Below are positions 39,210 through 48,066 of a DNA stretch of 64,000 nucleotides, one piece after another. The notes beneath the pieces were generated by a model. The model saw only the letters and a list, made by a program, of their open reading frames with translations, did no database searches and was not told where the DNA came from. The DNA is from Candidatus Nanoarchaeia archaeon (GTDB taxonomy: Archaea; Nanobdellota; Nanobdellia; Woesearchaeales; UBA525), in contig JANQNB010000018.1 in assembly GCA_028279755.1 (NCBI GenBank), positions 311,499 through 375,498 on the forward strand, read 5' to 3'. The position numbers and the translations under genes are program-made. Position 1 is the first letter of the stretch; the number at the start of each line of letters is the position of its first letter.

Positions 39210-41933
39210 GTGACAGACCAGCATAAGGTGGCGCTCGAGACATTGTACCATCTCCTTGACAGCTCTGGCTCGGGACTCACCAGCGTCGATGCGGCGCGCC
39301 GCCTGGAACAGCACGGCGCGAACGAGCTCCATGTCCGGAAGGAAACACCTGAGATCGTGAAGTTCCTGCGGCAGTTCAAGAACTTCTTCGCGCTCCTGCT
39401 CCTCGTCGGCAGTGCGCTGGCTTTTTTCGCTGAGTATCTCGATCCAGGACAGGGCAATTTGTATATTGCCTTAGCGTTGATCGTCGTCGTCTTCCTCAAC
39501 GCGCTCTTTACCTATATCCAGGAGCACCAGAGCGAGCGGATCATGGAGAGCTTCCGGAACATGCTGCCGCCGATGATCAACGTCATGCGCGACGGGAAAG
39601 CGCGAAAGATCGAGGCCCGGCTGGTCGTGCCCGGCGACATCATTCTCCTCGAGGAAGGAGACAAGATCCCTGCGGACTGCAGGCTCATCGAGATCAACAA
39701 TCTCAAAGTAGACCATTCGACCCTGACTGGCGAGAGCGAGCCGCAACTGCGCAAGCTCGAATGCACGCACGACAACATCCTCGAGAGCAGGAACATGGTG
39801 TTCTCAGGAACATTGGTGCAGAGCGGGGACGGCAAGGCCCTGGTCTATGGCACGGGCATGGAGACGCAGATCGGCAAGATCGTTCAGCTCACCAAGGAGA
39901 CTAAGGACGTCGAGACTCCGATCCGGAAAGAGTTGAAGCATTTCATCAGCGTCATCTCGAGCATCGCCCTCATCCTCGGCGCGCTCTTCTTCATTGTCAG
40001 CCTGTTGATGGGCAAGCAGATCATTGGCAGTCTCATCTTCGCCATCGGTATCATTGTTGCGAATGTTCCGGAAGGATTGCTCCCGACCGTGACGCTGGCT
40101 CTCTCGATGGCGTCCCGGCGTATGGCGAAGAAGAACGCGCTCATCAAGAACCTGGAGAGCGTCGAAACGTTGGGCTCGACCACAGTGATCTGCACTGACA
40201 AGACTGGCACGATAACGCAGAATCGGATGAAAGTGACAACCTTGTCGATCGACAATACCGAATGGGCGGCGCAGGATCCTGAACTGAAAAAGGAGAAAGG
40301 GCTGAGCGTGGCGTGGGCTGCCATGGCCTTGTGCAACAACGCACGCATCGAAGCCCACCAGCACGACGGCGGCAGCGCATCGAGATTGCCGAACATCGGC
40401 TTTGCCGGCGACCCCACAGAAGGCGCGCTCCTCCTCTATGCAGACAAGCTCAAGAGCATCAGGGCATTGCAGCATCGGCTGAAACGGATCCATGAGATGC
40501 CGTTCGACAGCGAGACGAAACGCATGATCACGACGCATCATGTGAAGGGGAAGAAGAACATCGCCTATCTCAAGGGCGCGCCTGAGGTCGTGCTGCACAT
40601 GTGCAAGAGCATGTACTGCAAAGGGAAGGACGTGCCGCTCACAGCGGCGCGGAAGCAGAAAGCAAAGGAGATCTATCACCGCCTCGCTTCCCGGGGGGAA
40701 CGGGTCTTGGCTCTCGCGTACAAAGAGACGAACCAGGACAGGGCAGACGAGCACGGCTTCACCTTCATCGGACTGGTCGGCATGTTGGATCCGCCACGCC
40801 CCGAGATCCCGGACGCAATCCTGAAATGCCGCAGCGCCGGCATCCGCGTCTTCATGATCACCGGCGATCACCAGTTGACAGCCGAAGCGATCGCGCGACA
40901 GGTCGGATTGTATACTGGAAAAGGGAAAATCGTGAACGGCGAGCAATTGCACACGATGAGCGATGACAAGCTACGGGAATTGCTCCACGAGCAGGAGCTG
41001 GTATTCGCCCGCACAAATCCCTTGCAGAAGCTGCGCATTGTCACAGCCCTGCGCGCAAAAGGCGAAGTCGTCACTGTCACTGGCGACGGCGTGAACGATG
41101 CGCCAGCCTTGAAGAACGGGGATATGGGTGTCGCCATGGGCATCTCCGGGACTGAGGTCGCGAAGGAAGCGAGCGACATGGTCCTGATGGATGACAACTT
41201 CGCCACGATCGTGAACGCAGTCGAGGAAGGCCGCACCATCTTCGCGAACATCAAGAAGTTCATCGCGTACATCCTGACCTCGAACATACCACAAATCCTG
41301 CCATTTATTGCCTTCGTGCTTCTCAGCATTCCACTGCCGTTGACAGTGGTTCTCATTCTTTCCATTGATTTGGGAACAGACCTCATACCCGCGCTGGGAT
41401 TGGGCAGTGAGAAGCCGGAGAGTGATGTCATGAAACAGGCACCCAGGAAGAGGAGCGAACGCTTGCTCACTCGGAAGCTCATTGGCGTGAGCTACGGCAT
41501 CGTCGGCATGATCCAGGCAGCAGCCGGATTCTTCGCATACTTCACTGTGCTGTATCGCGGCGGCTGGCAATGGGGCCAGGAGCTCGCGTTCAACAACCCC
41601 CTCTATATGAAAGCGGTCACCGCCTTCTTCGCCGCAGTCGTGATCTGCCAGGTGACCGACGTGCTGATCTGTAGGACGCGTCGCCAGAGCCTCTTCACTG
41701 TCGGCGTGTTCTCGAACAAGCTGATCAACCTGGGCATTGTCGCTGAGCTCGTGCTCCTCGCGATCATCGTGTTCACGCCCTGGCTCCACCCCTTCTTCGG
41801 GACCGCGCCGCTCGGTCTCTTTGAGCTCAGCCTGGGCATCCCCTTCGCGATCCTCATCCTGGTGTTCGGCGAGGGCCGCAAGCTGCTCACGCGCCGTGGG
41901 AACCAGTTCACTGCCAAGTACCTGATGTGGTAA
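39210..41933 (+). CDS. P2-type cation-transporting ATPase, P2C-like
   Basis: About 907 residues with all P-type features: LTGESEPQ (actuator), ICTDKTGTITQNRM (phosphorylated Asp), TGDGVNDAPALKNGD hinge, and ten predicted TM helices, six after the hinge. The M4 signature reads NVPEGLLPTVTLALSMASRRMAKKN, close to animal Na+/K+-ATPase (P2C) M4 sequence rather than the PEGLP-AVTI.L of SERCA-type pumps. I therefore expect Na+ or K+ transport, though H+ or Ca2+ cannot be excluded. Start chosen as leaderless GTG at 39210 from TATA spacing; GTG 39204 and ATG 39150 are the other in-frame options. Confidence 0.93.
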   Translation: MTDQHKVALETLYHLLDSSGSGLTSVDAARRLEQHGANELHVRKETPEIVKFLRQFKNFFALLLLVGSALAFFAEYLDPGQGNLYIALALIVVVFLNALFTYIQEHQSERIMESFRNMLPPMINVMRDGKARKIEARLVVPGDIILLEEGDKIPADCRLIEINNLKVDHSTLTGESEPQLRKLECTHDNILESRNMVFSGTLVQSGDGKALVYGTGMETQIGKIVQLTKETKDVETPIRKELKHFISVISSIALILGALFFIVSLLMGKQIIGSLIFAIGIIVANVPEGLLPTVTLALSMASRRMAKKNALIKNLESVETLGSTTVICTDKTGTITQNRMKVTTLSIDNTEWAAQDPELKKEKGLSVAWAAMALCNNARIEAHQHDGGSASRLPNIGFAGDPTEGALLLYADKLKSIRALQHRLKRIHEMPFDSETKRMITTHHVKGKKNIAYLKGAPEVVLHMCKSMYCKGKDVPLTAARKQKAKEIYHRLASRGERVLALAYKETNQDRADEHGFTFIGLVGMLDPPRPEIPDAILKCRSAGIRVFMITGDHQLTAEAIARQVGLYTGKGKIVNGEQLHTMSDDKLRELLHEQELVFARTNPLQKLRIVTALRAKGEVVTVTGDGVNDAPALKNGDMGVAMGISGTEVAKEASDMVLMDDNFATIVNAVEEGRTIFANIKKFIAYILTSNIPQILPFIAFVLLSIPLPLTVVLILSIDLGTDLIPALGLGSEKPESDVMKQAPRKRSERLLTRKLIGVSYGIVGMIQAAAGFFAYFTVLYRGGWQWGQELAFNNPLYMKAVTAFFAAVVICQVTDVLICRTRRQSLFTVGVFSNKLINLGIVAELVLLAIIVFTPWLHPFFGTAPLGLFELSLGIPFAILILVFGEGRKLLTRRGNQFTAKYLMW

Positions 41934-41935
41934 TT

Positions 41936-41943
41936 TTTTTAAA
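41936..41943 (+). promoter_or_regulatory. TATA box of the PEP-mobile-domain gene pair
   Basis: TTTTTAAA lies directly after the P-type ATPase stop and is centred about 26 bp before the ATG at 41966, giving a leaderless operon. Confidence 0.5.
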
Positions 41944-41965
41944 CCACGCCTGGTTTCTCGACGAT

Positions 41966-43678
41966 ATGATTGAATATGGCCCGCGAGTAGATATCGTTCT
42001 GCTCAAGCAGGCAGGAAAGGACCGAGATGCGATAGTTGATGCACTGCTTGACAAGAACTTCTTTGTCCACGTGACTGAGGATGTGCATGAGGCAGAGCGC
42101 ATCGATAAGGAGTGCGCGATCGGGCAAGTCCTGGCTGGCAAGGGATTTGATCCGAAAGTCAAGAGTGCGGTCGTGCAGCTTGGTGAGAACTCACCAGCGG
42201 CTATTGCGGCTGCAGCTGAACAAGCGCGCTGCGCGCGCCTCAAGCTCGACGATCTTGTGGATAAGGTCGAATACTTCTACCAGGATCCGGCAAACATCTT
42301 CGTGTTCAGCATCTACATGGACGTCCGGACCGGCATGCTCGGCGACTCCAAGGAGGAATGCGTGCCGCCGATGCTGTGCACCAGCGATGATGGCAAGCTG
42401 ACCTTGTGGATCGACACTGCAGGAGAGCAGAAAGTCTCCCAAATCATCTTCAAGAAAGTGATCGAAGAGGATTATGGCAAGAAGATCGAACGAGAATGCT
42501 ATGACAAGACAACACCCCTGCTCGAATTCGTGCGATCAATTCCTGAGCGAGAACTAGGGAAGCGGACTGACAAGGAACTCGGCGATCTCCTGCTCAAATT
42601 CTTACGCCTGTTCGACGCGAAAGTCCAATACGCCAGCCTGAGCAGTGTCATGGAGTTCACCACCCAAGTGTTCACCAATCACCTCAAATCACTGCTCGTT
42701 GACAAGCTGTCTGATCTTGAAGAACGGGAACGCGTGTTCAGCGTCCTCACGACACCAACAAAACTATCCTACATCCGCCGCTTCGAGCAGGAGCTGGCAC
42801 GCATCGGGATCAAGCGACTGGAAAACAAGGATTGCGACGCCGACATCGCGCGCGTCGTGAAAGAATGGACCTGGATCAATTTCAACTATGACGGTGAGCC
42901 CATCGATAAAGAATGGGTACTGCAGCGCATCGATGAGCTGGGCTCGACAAAGGATGATTTCGCGAAACTGCTCGAAGACGAGACCCAAACTGTCATGAAA
43001 GAGCAAGAGGCCTTGGTGCAAAAGTTCAAGCTGACTGAGAAGGAACAAGAGCTTTTCAGGCTCGGCAGGGAGATCATCTACCTTAAGTTCATGCGCAAAG
43101 GCGTTTATGCAGAGAGCTTCTTCTACAACAAGATGCTCCTGGCAGAGATCGCTGAGCGGATCGGTCTGGAAACAACAGACATGCTGCACCTTCTGCCAGA
43201 AGAGATCCTCGGCGCGCTTGTCGTGGGCAGTTTCCCCAAAGCCCTCATACCGAAGCGGATTAAGCAAGCATTGTACGTCCACGGCGAGGGGCATTCTTCG
43301 CCGCTCAGCAATGACTTGCGCGAGAAGTATATTGTCGCGCCGGAAATGCAGGAGGAGATCTCCGGTACGACAGCATATCCTGGCATGGTGAAAGGACGCG
43401 TCAAGCATGTCAATGTCGTCGAAGACATGAAAGGATTTGAGAAGGGCATGATCCTTGTCTCCAGGAATACGAATCCCGCGCTCGTGCCAGCAATGCAGAA
43501 AGCGGCCGCGTTTGTCACTGACACTGGCGGCATGACCTGTCACGCAGCATGCGTCGCGCGCGAGATGAAGACGCCGTGTGTGGTGGGCACTGGTAACGGC
43601 AGCAGGATCCTGAAGGACGGCGACCTTGTCGAAGTCGACGCTACCAACGCAACAGTGAAAATTATCGAGAAGAAATGA
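41966..43678 (+). CDS. PEP-utilising mobile-domain protein A (570 aa)
   Basis: The last 110 residues form a PEP-utilising mobile (swivelling phosphohistidine) domain: GTTAYPGMVKGRVKHV, LVSRNTNPALVPAMQKAAAFVTDTGG, and the phosphorylatable His in TGGMTCHAACVARE; CVVGTGNGSRIL follows. The preceding 450 residues are helical and match neither the ATP-grasp domain nor the PEP-binding TIM barrel of PPDK/PEP synthase, although LEEE-style LLPEEILGALVVG resembles short stretches found before the mobile domain in PEP synthase-like proteins. Coupled by a four-base overlap to a paralogue. Likely a phosphotransfer carrier or signalling protein; chemistry unknown. Confidence 0.85.
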   Translation: MIEYGPRVDIVLLKQAGKDRDAIVDALLDKNFFVHVTEDVHEAERIDKECAIGQVLAGKGFDPKVKSAVVQLGENSPAAIAAAAEQARCARLKLDDLVDKVEYFYQDPANIFVFSIYMDVRTGMLGDSKEECVPPMLCTSDDGKLTLWIDTAGEQKVSQIIFKKVIEEDYGKKIERECYDKTTPLLEFVRSIPERELGKRTDKELGDLLLKFLRLFDAKVQYASLSSVMEFTTQVFTNHLKSLLVDKLSDLEERERVFSVLTTPTKLSYIRRFEQELARIGIKRLENKDCDADIARVVKEWTWINFNYDGEPIDKEWVLQRIDELGSTKDDFAKLLEDETQTVMKEQEALVQKFKLTEKEQELFRLGREIIYLKFMRKGVYAESFFYNKMLLAEIAERIGLETTDMLHLLPEEILGALVVGSFPKALIPKRIKQALYVHGEGHSSPLSNDLREKYIVAPEMQEEISGTTAYPGMVKGRVKHVNVVEDMKGFEKGMILVSRNTNPALVPAMQKAAAFVTDTGGMTCHAACVAREMKTPCVVGTGNGSRILKDGDLVEVDATNATVKIIEKK

Positions 43679-45108
43679 TAACAAAAGCAGAGATCAAGAA
43701 GATATCGTGGTATGTGCAGGCAGGCGCTGCAAGCCCGGTCGGCATCGGCGTCCCTTTGCTGAGCATCGGCGAAGAACACCCTGGCACGTTCAGCTTTCCG
43801 CAAGACAGCAGCTATCTGGAGAAGAACGAGAAGGGCTTCCAAGTTTACCATCACTTCGACAAGGAAGAAACGAAGAAATTGGCGTGCCAGATATTCCAGC
43901 GTTATGAAGAACGTCCCGAACTCTTTCTCGAGATCGAGCAGCGCATGATCAGGCTCGGCAAGGAACTCGAGACAGCAGGCCTTGCACTCACCGAGCGCGA
44001 GCTGGATCCTGGATTCGCAGACGACTATCACGCGGTGTTCCGCATGGCGATCGCGGTCTGGCAGGACAGCTACTTCCCTGACTTCTTCGATGTGGACGAG
44101 GAACTGAACTTCTCGCTCATCTTCGGCACTGAGCTCCCGGATCGGGAGACCATACTGAAACTCATGGTCACGCCCTCGCCAGGACTGGTGCAAGCGGAAC
44201 AGATTTCCTTTCTTGAACTATGCATTGCGCTCAAAGATGGCAAGGACGCGAACAAGCTTCTGGAACAGCATGCTAAGGAGTATTGGTTCATCACCAATGA
44301 TTTCGAGACCTCGACCAAGCTGACTGCTGAAGACTTCAAGAAGAAAGCCGAGGATCTGCTTGCAAAGCCTGGGGGGTATGACGCGCTGGAATCAGAAATG
44401 GAGAATGCTGCCCGTCTCCGCGAGGAAGCGGCAGAACTCCGGCAAGGCCTGGCTGCTGACGTCAGGAAACGCCTGGACTTCTTCCTCTGGAGCGCGCTCT
44501 TCCGCGACGTTCGAAAGAAGTATGCGCAGATCATGAACTACGTGCAACTCACAATCGCGAAGAAGGTCGCGGCACGTGATGGCGTGCCGCTGGAGACAGT
44601 CATGTGGTTGCTCCCTGACGAGCTCGAGGACGCGATAACGAACGGCGTTGCTGTGTACAAGAATAAGATCGCCAATCGCGAAAAGCACGGACTCTTCTTC
44701 TACACCAAGCGTGCCGGAGAGCAGGACCGTGTTTCTGGCGAAGAAGCACGCGACTTGTTCGACGCGATCACAAACACCTTCCTCAGCGACGAAGCCATCA
44801 CCGGCAATCCTGCATCAGCTGGCACTGCGCAAGGCACGGTGCGGATCATGCTCAACCAGGCAGACTTCCATCGGTTCAAGAAAGGCGACATCCTCGTGGC
44901 GCCGATGACCCGGCCCGAATACGTGCCCTTGATGAAAAAAGCTGCTGCGATCGTGACTGACGAAGGCGGTTTGACTTGTCATGCGGCTGTCGTGTCCCGA
45001 GAACTGGGCAAGCCCTGTGTTATCGGCACGCAAGTGGCCTCGCGCGTGCTCACAGATGGTGCACACGTCGAAGTAGATGCCAATAAGGGTACAGTACGGC
45101 GAGTCTAA
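43675..45108 (+). CDS. PEP-utilising mobile-domain protein B (477 aa)
   Basis: Paralogue of the preceding gene. The C-terminal mobile domain has GNPASAGTAQGTVRIML, APMTRPEYVPLMKKAAAIVTDEGG and the His motif TCHAAVVSREL, with CVIGTQVASRVL after it. The middle contains WLLPDELEDAITNGVAVYKNK, aligning with MLHLLPEEILGALVVGS of protein A, so the homology extends upstream of the mobile domain. The first 200 residues have no known motif; no nucleotide-binding loop is visible. Start overlaps the stop of A by four bases. Confidence 0.85.
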   Translation: MITKAEIKKISWYVQAGAASPVGIGVPLLSIGEEHPGTFSFPQDSSYLEKNEKGFQVYHHFDKEETKKLACQIFQRYEERPELFLEIEQRMIRLGKELETAGLALTERELDPGFADDYHAVFRMAIAVWQDSYFPDFFDVDEELNFSLIFGTELPDRETILKLMVTPSPGLVQAEQISFLELCIALKDGKDANKLLEQHAKEYWFITNDFETSTKLTAEDFKKKAEDLLAKPGGYDALESEMENAARLREEAAELRQGLAADVRKRLDFFLWSALFRDVRKKYAQIMNYVQLTIAKKVAARDGVPLETVMWLLPDELEDAITNGVAVYKNKIANREKHGLFFYTKRAGEQDRVSGEEARDLFDAITNTFLSDEAITGNPASAGTAQGTVRIMLNQADFHRFKKGDILVAPMTRPEYVPLMKKAAAIVTDEGGLTCHAAVVSRELGKPCVIGTQVASRVLTDGAHVEVDANKGTVRRV

Positions 45109-45111
45109 GAA

Positions 45112-45213
45112 CTACATATTGGCCCGGCGGCGCTTCTCCTTCTTCATCCGCTTGCGCTGCCATTTCCAGCGCATCTGGCCCTTCTTCTTCCAACGACGGG
45201 AACTTCGCTTCAT
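45112..45213 (-). CDS. rpl41e: Large ribosomal subunit protein eL41 (L41e), 33 aa
   Basis: A very short, extremely basic protein: MKRSSRRWKKKGQ followed by MRWKWQRKRMKKEKRRRANM. The second part matches the eL41 pattern MRxKWxxKRxxxLKRKRR closely. A 13-residue basic extension precedes it; ATG 45174 would give the minimal 20-residue form. A TTTATAAAG box at 45237-45245 is centred 27-28 bp upstream of ATG 45213, supporting the long form and a leaderless mRNA. Easily missed because of its size. Confidence 0.75.
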   Translation of the reverse strand: MKRSSRRWKKKGQMRWKWQRKRMKKEKRRRANM

Positions 45214-45236
45214 CTATCTCGTGCGAACAGTGAGGG

Positions 45237-45245
45237 CTTTATAAA
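45237..45245 (-). promoter_or_regulatory. TATA box of eL41
   Basis: On the plus strand CTTTATAAA; centred 27-28 bp before the eL41 ATG. The divergent glycosyltransferase has its own TATA at 45282. Confidence 0.5.
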
Positions 45246-45308
45246 CGTTGCGACTGCTGTTTGAGCGTGTTTTGCGAAACATTTATATATAGAAATCACT
45301 ACTATATA

Positions 45309-46100
45309 ATGATGACAAATAAGACTGTCTTGGAAGAGGTCACGCTTGGCATGATCGTCAGGGACGAGCTGATGAATGCTGCTGGCGGCCTGCTTCCTGT
45401 GCTGGAAACGCAGGCGCCTCATTATGGCGCAGTCAGGATCGCTGATACTGGCTCCACAGACGGCACACGAGAACTGCTTGAAGAGCTCTCAGCGCAGTAT
45501 CCGCATCTCACTGTCATGGACATCCCGTTCAGGGGCTATGGCCCGTCACGCCAGGCAGTCAGTGACGCGATCGAGACGCCCTGGATAGCGTGGGTTGACG
45601 CTGACGAGATCATCTTTCCGGAATCAGTCGACAGGCTGGCTGTAAATATGTCAATGAAGCCGCACGCGCATGGGCATATGGTGAAGCATCTTGTCGTGCT
45701 ACCGGGTCAAGAACCCAAGCCAGCAGCCAACTGGAACCCGAGAGTCTACAGAGTGCAAGGATCAGAATTCGAAGGAAAGATCTGGGAAGTGGTGGACGTC
45801 CCGGGAAAATGCTCCCAGTCTTTTGACGTCGAACTGCTGCATTTCCGTCCTAACGAGCCAGGCATGCAGGCACGCGACAACTGGTATGAGAACTTCGCCG
45901 TGAACCTTCGCGAGGGGACAGGACCGAACGGCAACGGGAACTTTGCGCTCTGGAAGACGCCGCACCCGGCAAGCCTCAAACGCTTCGGCATCTCACTGCC
46001 GGACGTGTTCACGCGATTGGAAGCGATGGGATTGCACCCCAAACCAGAAATCTACGACAATCTCAGCTATGATCGGCCAAGTTCGCTGCCGACGCGATAA
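45309..46100 (+). CDS. Glycosyltransferase family 2
   Basis: 263 residues. EVTLGMIVRDELMNAAGG opens the GT-A fold, RIADTGSTDGTRELLEE is the nucleotide-binding loop and IAWVDADEIIFP is the metal-binding DXD. The C-terminal half holds NWNPRVYRVQGSEFEGKIWE, similar to acceptor regions of lipopolysaccharide-core-like family-2 enzymes. TTTATATA at 45282-45289 places transcription start at about 45312, so the second of two adjacent ATG codons (45309, 45312) may be the real one. The next gene follows after nine bases. Confidence 0.88.
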   Translation: MMTNKTVLEEVTLGMIVRDELMNAAGGLLPVLETQAPHYGAVRIADTGSTDGTRELLEELSAQYPHLTVMDIPFRGYGPSRQAVSDAIETPWIAWVDADEIIFPESVDRLAVNMSMKPHAHGHMVKHLVVLPGQEPKPAANWNPRVYRVQGSEFEGKIWEVVDVPGKCSQSFDVELLHFRPNEPGMQARDNWYENFAVNLREGTGPNGNGNFALWKTPHPASLKRFGISLPDVFTRLEAMGLHPKPEIYDNLSYDRPSSLPTR

Positions 46101-46109
46101 TATTGGAAT

Positions 46110-46586
46110 ATGAAGAAAATGATGTCTCGCTACATTGCCGCATTATACATCGCATTAGTAGCTACAACAGTTGCATGTACTCTCAAGCCTGCTCTCCGAA
46201 CGCAGCCAGCAAGACCTTCCGAATTATTCGCATGTTATAGTTGCTACCAGGCAGCAAATCAAGAACACTGGGGCGCTCAACCATCCTTGCCGCCCAACAA
46301 GAACGCAACACCTGATGATGACCAATTCGTGACTCGAAGCTTCTTCGGAGAACGAAGAGGAACACAGTGGGCGGCGGGCATCGTGGAAACTGCAACTTAT
46401 GTTTGGGAACGCGATGAGAATGGAGCCATACCCGGAATCGCACATTCGCATATTGACAGAAATTATTGCGGCTGGGGTGACACCTCTGCACTACGTGCAG
46501 AATTAAGCGGGATTCCTGAAGACGTCGAGGAATGCACCCCTAAGATCAGGCAACAAGCAACAGCGACGCTTGAAAGCAAATTCTGA
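46110..46586 (+). CDS. Exported Cys-containing protein with lipobox-like signal (158 aa)
   Basis: N-terminal signal MKKMMSRYIAALYIALVATT ends in VAC, which resembles a lipobox (ATTVAC), so the mature protein may be lipid-anchored. The mature part has CYSCYQAAN near residue 42 and further Cys in NYCGWGD and EECTPK: six cysteines that could form disulfides outside the cell. No family recognised. Codon use is less GC-rich than in the preceding glycosyltransferase. Nine bases follow that gene, so co-transcription is likely. Confidence 0.65.
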   Translation: MKKMMSRYIAALYIALVATTVACTLKPALRTQPARPSELFACYSCYQAANQEHWGAQPSLPPNKNATPDDDQFVTRSFFGERRGTQWAAGIVETATYVWERDENGAIPGIAHSHIDRNYCGWGDTSALRAELSGIPEDVEECTPKIRQQATATLESKF

Positions 46587-46598
46587 AAGCTCCCTTTC

Positions 46599-47753
46599 TT
46601 ACTTCGCCAGTTCGATAATCTTCAGAACGTCCGCCTGTTTGAGTGGATGGGCCATCCCGACAGGCCCGTTTGCAGTGGCCCGCTTTGCCATCTCTTCCAG
46701 GCGATCGGTCGGCACCTCGAGCTGCGCCAGCGAGATAGGCATGCCAATGCTGGTGAGCCACTCCTTGAAAGCTTCAATGCCTGCCTTGGCTGCCGCTATA
46801 TCCTGACTTTCTTCAACACCCCATACCTTTCGAGCCCATCGAGCAATACGGGCGGTTTCGGCATCGAGCTGGAAGGTCAGCCAGGCGGGAAACACTGCTG
46901 CCAGACCTGCGCCATGCGCTACGTCGTAGAGCGCTGAGAGCTCATGCTCGACAGCATGCGTGCCCCAATCAGGGAGTCGGCCGATACCGAGCCAGTTATT
47001 GTGCGCGACCATGCCTGACAGCATCACTTCAGACCACGCATCATAGTCTTTCACGTTCTTGAGCACCTTCGGCACTTGTTCAATCACCGTTCTCATCGCC
47101 CCTTCAAGCAATTGATCGGTCAATGCCACGTTTTGTGTTATCGTGAAATAACGCTCGAGAAGATGAGCAAACATGTCTGCTGCGCCACAGCCGACTTGGT
47201 ACTTTGGCAGGGTGAAGCACAACTCAGGATTGAGGATGCTGAACGCGGGATAGTTGAGTGGTGAGGAGACATGGGTTTTCACTAGGCCTTCTTCTTTGGT
47301 GATGACTGTCGCTGAAGATGACTCGCTGCCTGCAGCAGGAATGGTGAGGATCGTACCGACTGGCAAGGACTTTTCCGGAACTTTTCCTTCAAAGAAATCC
47401 CAGACATCGCCGTCGTAAGGAACACCTAAAGCGATCGCCTTTGCAGAATCAATGACACTGCCGCCACCGACAGCGAGAATGAAGCCGATTTTCTCCTTCC
47501 TGCAGAGTTCGATCCCCTCCTGGACAAGGCTCAGGCGCGGATTCGGCTTCACACCGCCGAGTTCCACAAACTCGATCTTCGCTGCTGTCAGCGAGGCCAC
47601 GACACGATCATAGAGCCCTGATTTCTTGATAGAACCACTGCCGTAATGGAGAAGTACCTTTGCTTTGTACTGGGCAAGCTCCTCGCCAAGCTGGCGCTCA
47701 GTTCCTTTGCCGAAGATGATCTTTGTCGGATTCTGGAAAACAAAATCTTCCAT
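46599..47753 (-). CDS. Iron-containing alcohol dehydrogenase (butanol dehydrogenase-like)
   Basis: 384 residues from the ATG at 47753, 17 bases after tRNA-Glu. GKGTERQLGEEL, then LLHYGSGSIKKSGLYDRV and the NAD(P)-binding GGGSVIDSAKAIALG are typical. Metal ligands are visible as the Asp and His of CGAADMFAHLLERYF and the two His of THAVEHELSALYDVAHGAGLA. EDNWLGI-type HNNWLGIGRLPDWG marks the YqhD/BDH branch that reduces aldehydes with NADPH. No promoter of its own is evident; it probably continues the tRNA transcript. Confidence 0.93.
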   Translation of the reverse strand: MEDFVFQNPTKIIFGKGTERQLGEELAQYKAKVLLHYGSGSIKKSGLYDRVVASLTAAKIEFVELGGVKPNPRLSLVQEGIELCRKEKIGFILAVGGGSVIDSAKAIALGVPYDGDVWDFFEGKVPEKSLPVGTILTIPAAGSESSSATVITKEEGLVKTHVSSPLNYPAFSILNPELCFTLPKYQVGCGAADMFAHLLERYFTITQNVALTDQLLEGAMRTVIEQVPKVLKNVKDYDAWSEVMLSGMVAHNNWLGIGRLPDWGTHAVEHELSALYDVAHGAGLAAVFPAWLTFQLDAETARIARWARKVWGVEESQDIAAAKAGIEAFKEWLTSIGMPISLAQLEVPTDRLEEMAKRATANGPVGMAHPLKQADVLKIIELAK

Positions 47754-47770
47754 TATGCCACCCAGTATAA

Positions 47771-47845
47771 TGCCCCCGCCGGGATTCGAACCCGAGTCGT
47801 CGCCTCGAAAGGGCGAAATGATTGGCCGGACTACACCACAGGGGC
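47771..47845 (-). tRNA. tRNA-Glu (TTC anticodon)
   Basis: 75 bases, no intron. Acceptor GCCCCTG pairs with CGGGGGC (one G-T), discriminator A. Anticodon stem TCGCC/GGCGA encloses loop CTTTCGA with TTC at its centre. The T arm CGGG-TTCGAAT-CCCG is perfect. CCA is not encoded. Third gene of a Gly-Ile-Glu tRNA cluster, 24 bases after tRNA-Ile. Confidence 0.93.
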
Positions 47846-47869
47846 GTGGGCCCCCAGAACAGGGGGAAC

Positions 47870-47943
47870 TGGGCCCGCCGAGATTTGAACTCGGGACCAC
47901 TCGATTATCAGTCGAGCACTCTACCAGACTAAGCTACGGGCCC
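47870..47943 (-). tRNA. tRNA-Ile (GAT anticodon)
   Basis: 74 bases, no intron. Acceptor GGGCCCG with CGGGCCC, discriminator A; D arm GCTTAGTCTGGTAGAGTGC; anticodon loop CTGATAA; T arm CGAG-TTCAAAT-CTCG. No encoded CCA. 21 bases after tRNA-Gly. Confidence 0.95.
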
Positions 47944-47964
47944 TTGACAATATACTCAGTCGCA

Positions 47965-48036
47965 TGCACCGGCCGGGATTTGAACCCGGGTCACAACGTT
48001 GGCAACGTCGTATACTAACCACTATACTACCGGTGC
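47965..48036 (-). tRNA. tRNA-Gly (GCC anticodon)
   Basis: 72 bases, no intron. Acceptor GCACCGG with CCGGTGC, discriminator A; anticodon stem CGACG/CGTTG with loop TTGCCAA; T arm CCGGG-TTCAAAT-CCCGG. First gene of the cluster, eight bases after the predicted transcription start. Confidence 0.94.
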
Positions 48037-48066
48037 TTAGTAGCAGCCTCGGCAAACTGAGGGGCT

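Noticed and set aside
39804..40952. A 382-residue minus-strand ORF inside the P-type ATPase
   Set aside because: Antisense to conserved ATPase motifs; the composition (His/Arg/Asp-rich) is typical of shadow frames.
46599..47900. A longer alcohol dehydrogenase starting at 47900
   Set aside because: The extension would be translated from two tRNA genes; the family start MEDFVFQNPTKIIFG is at 47753.
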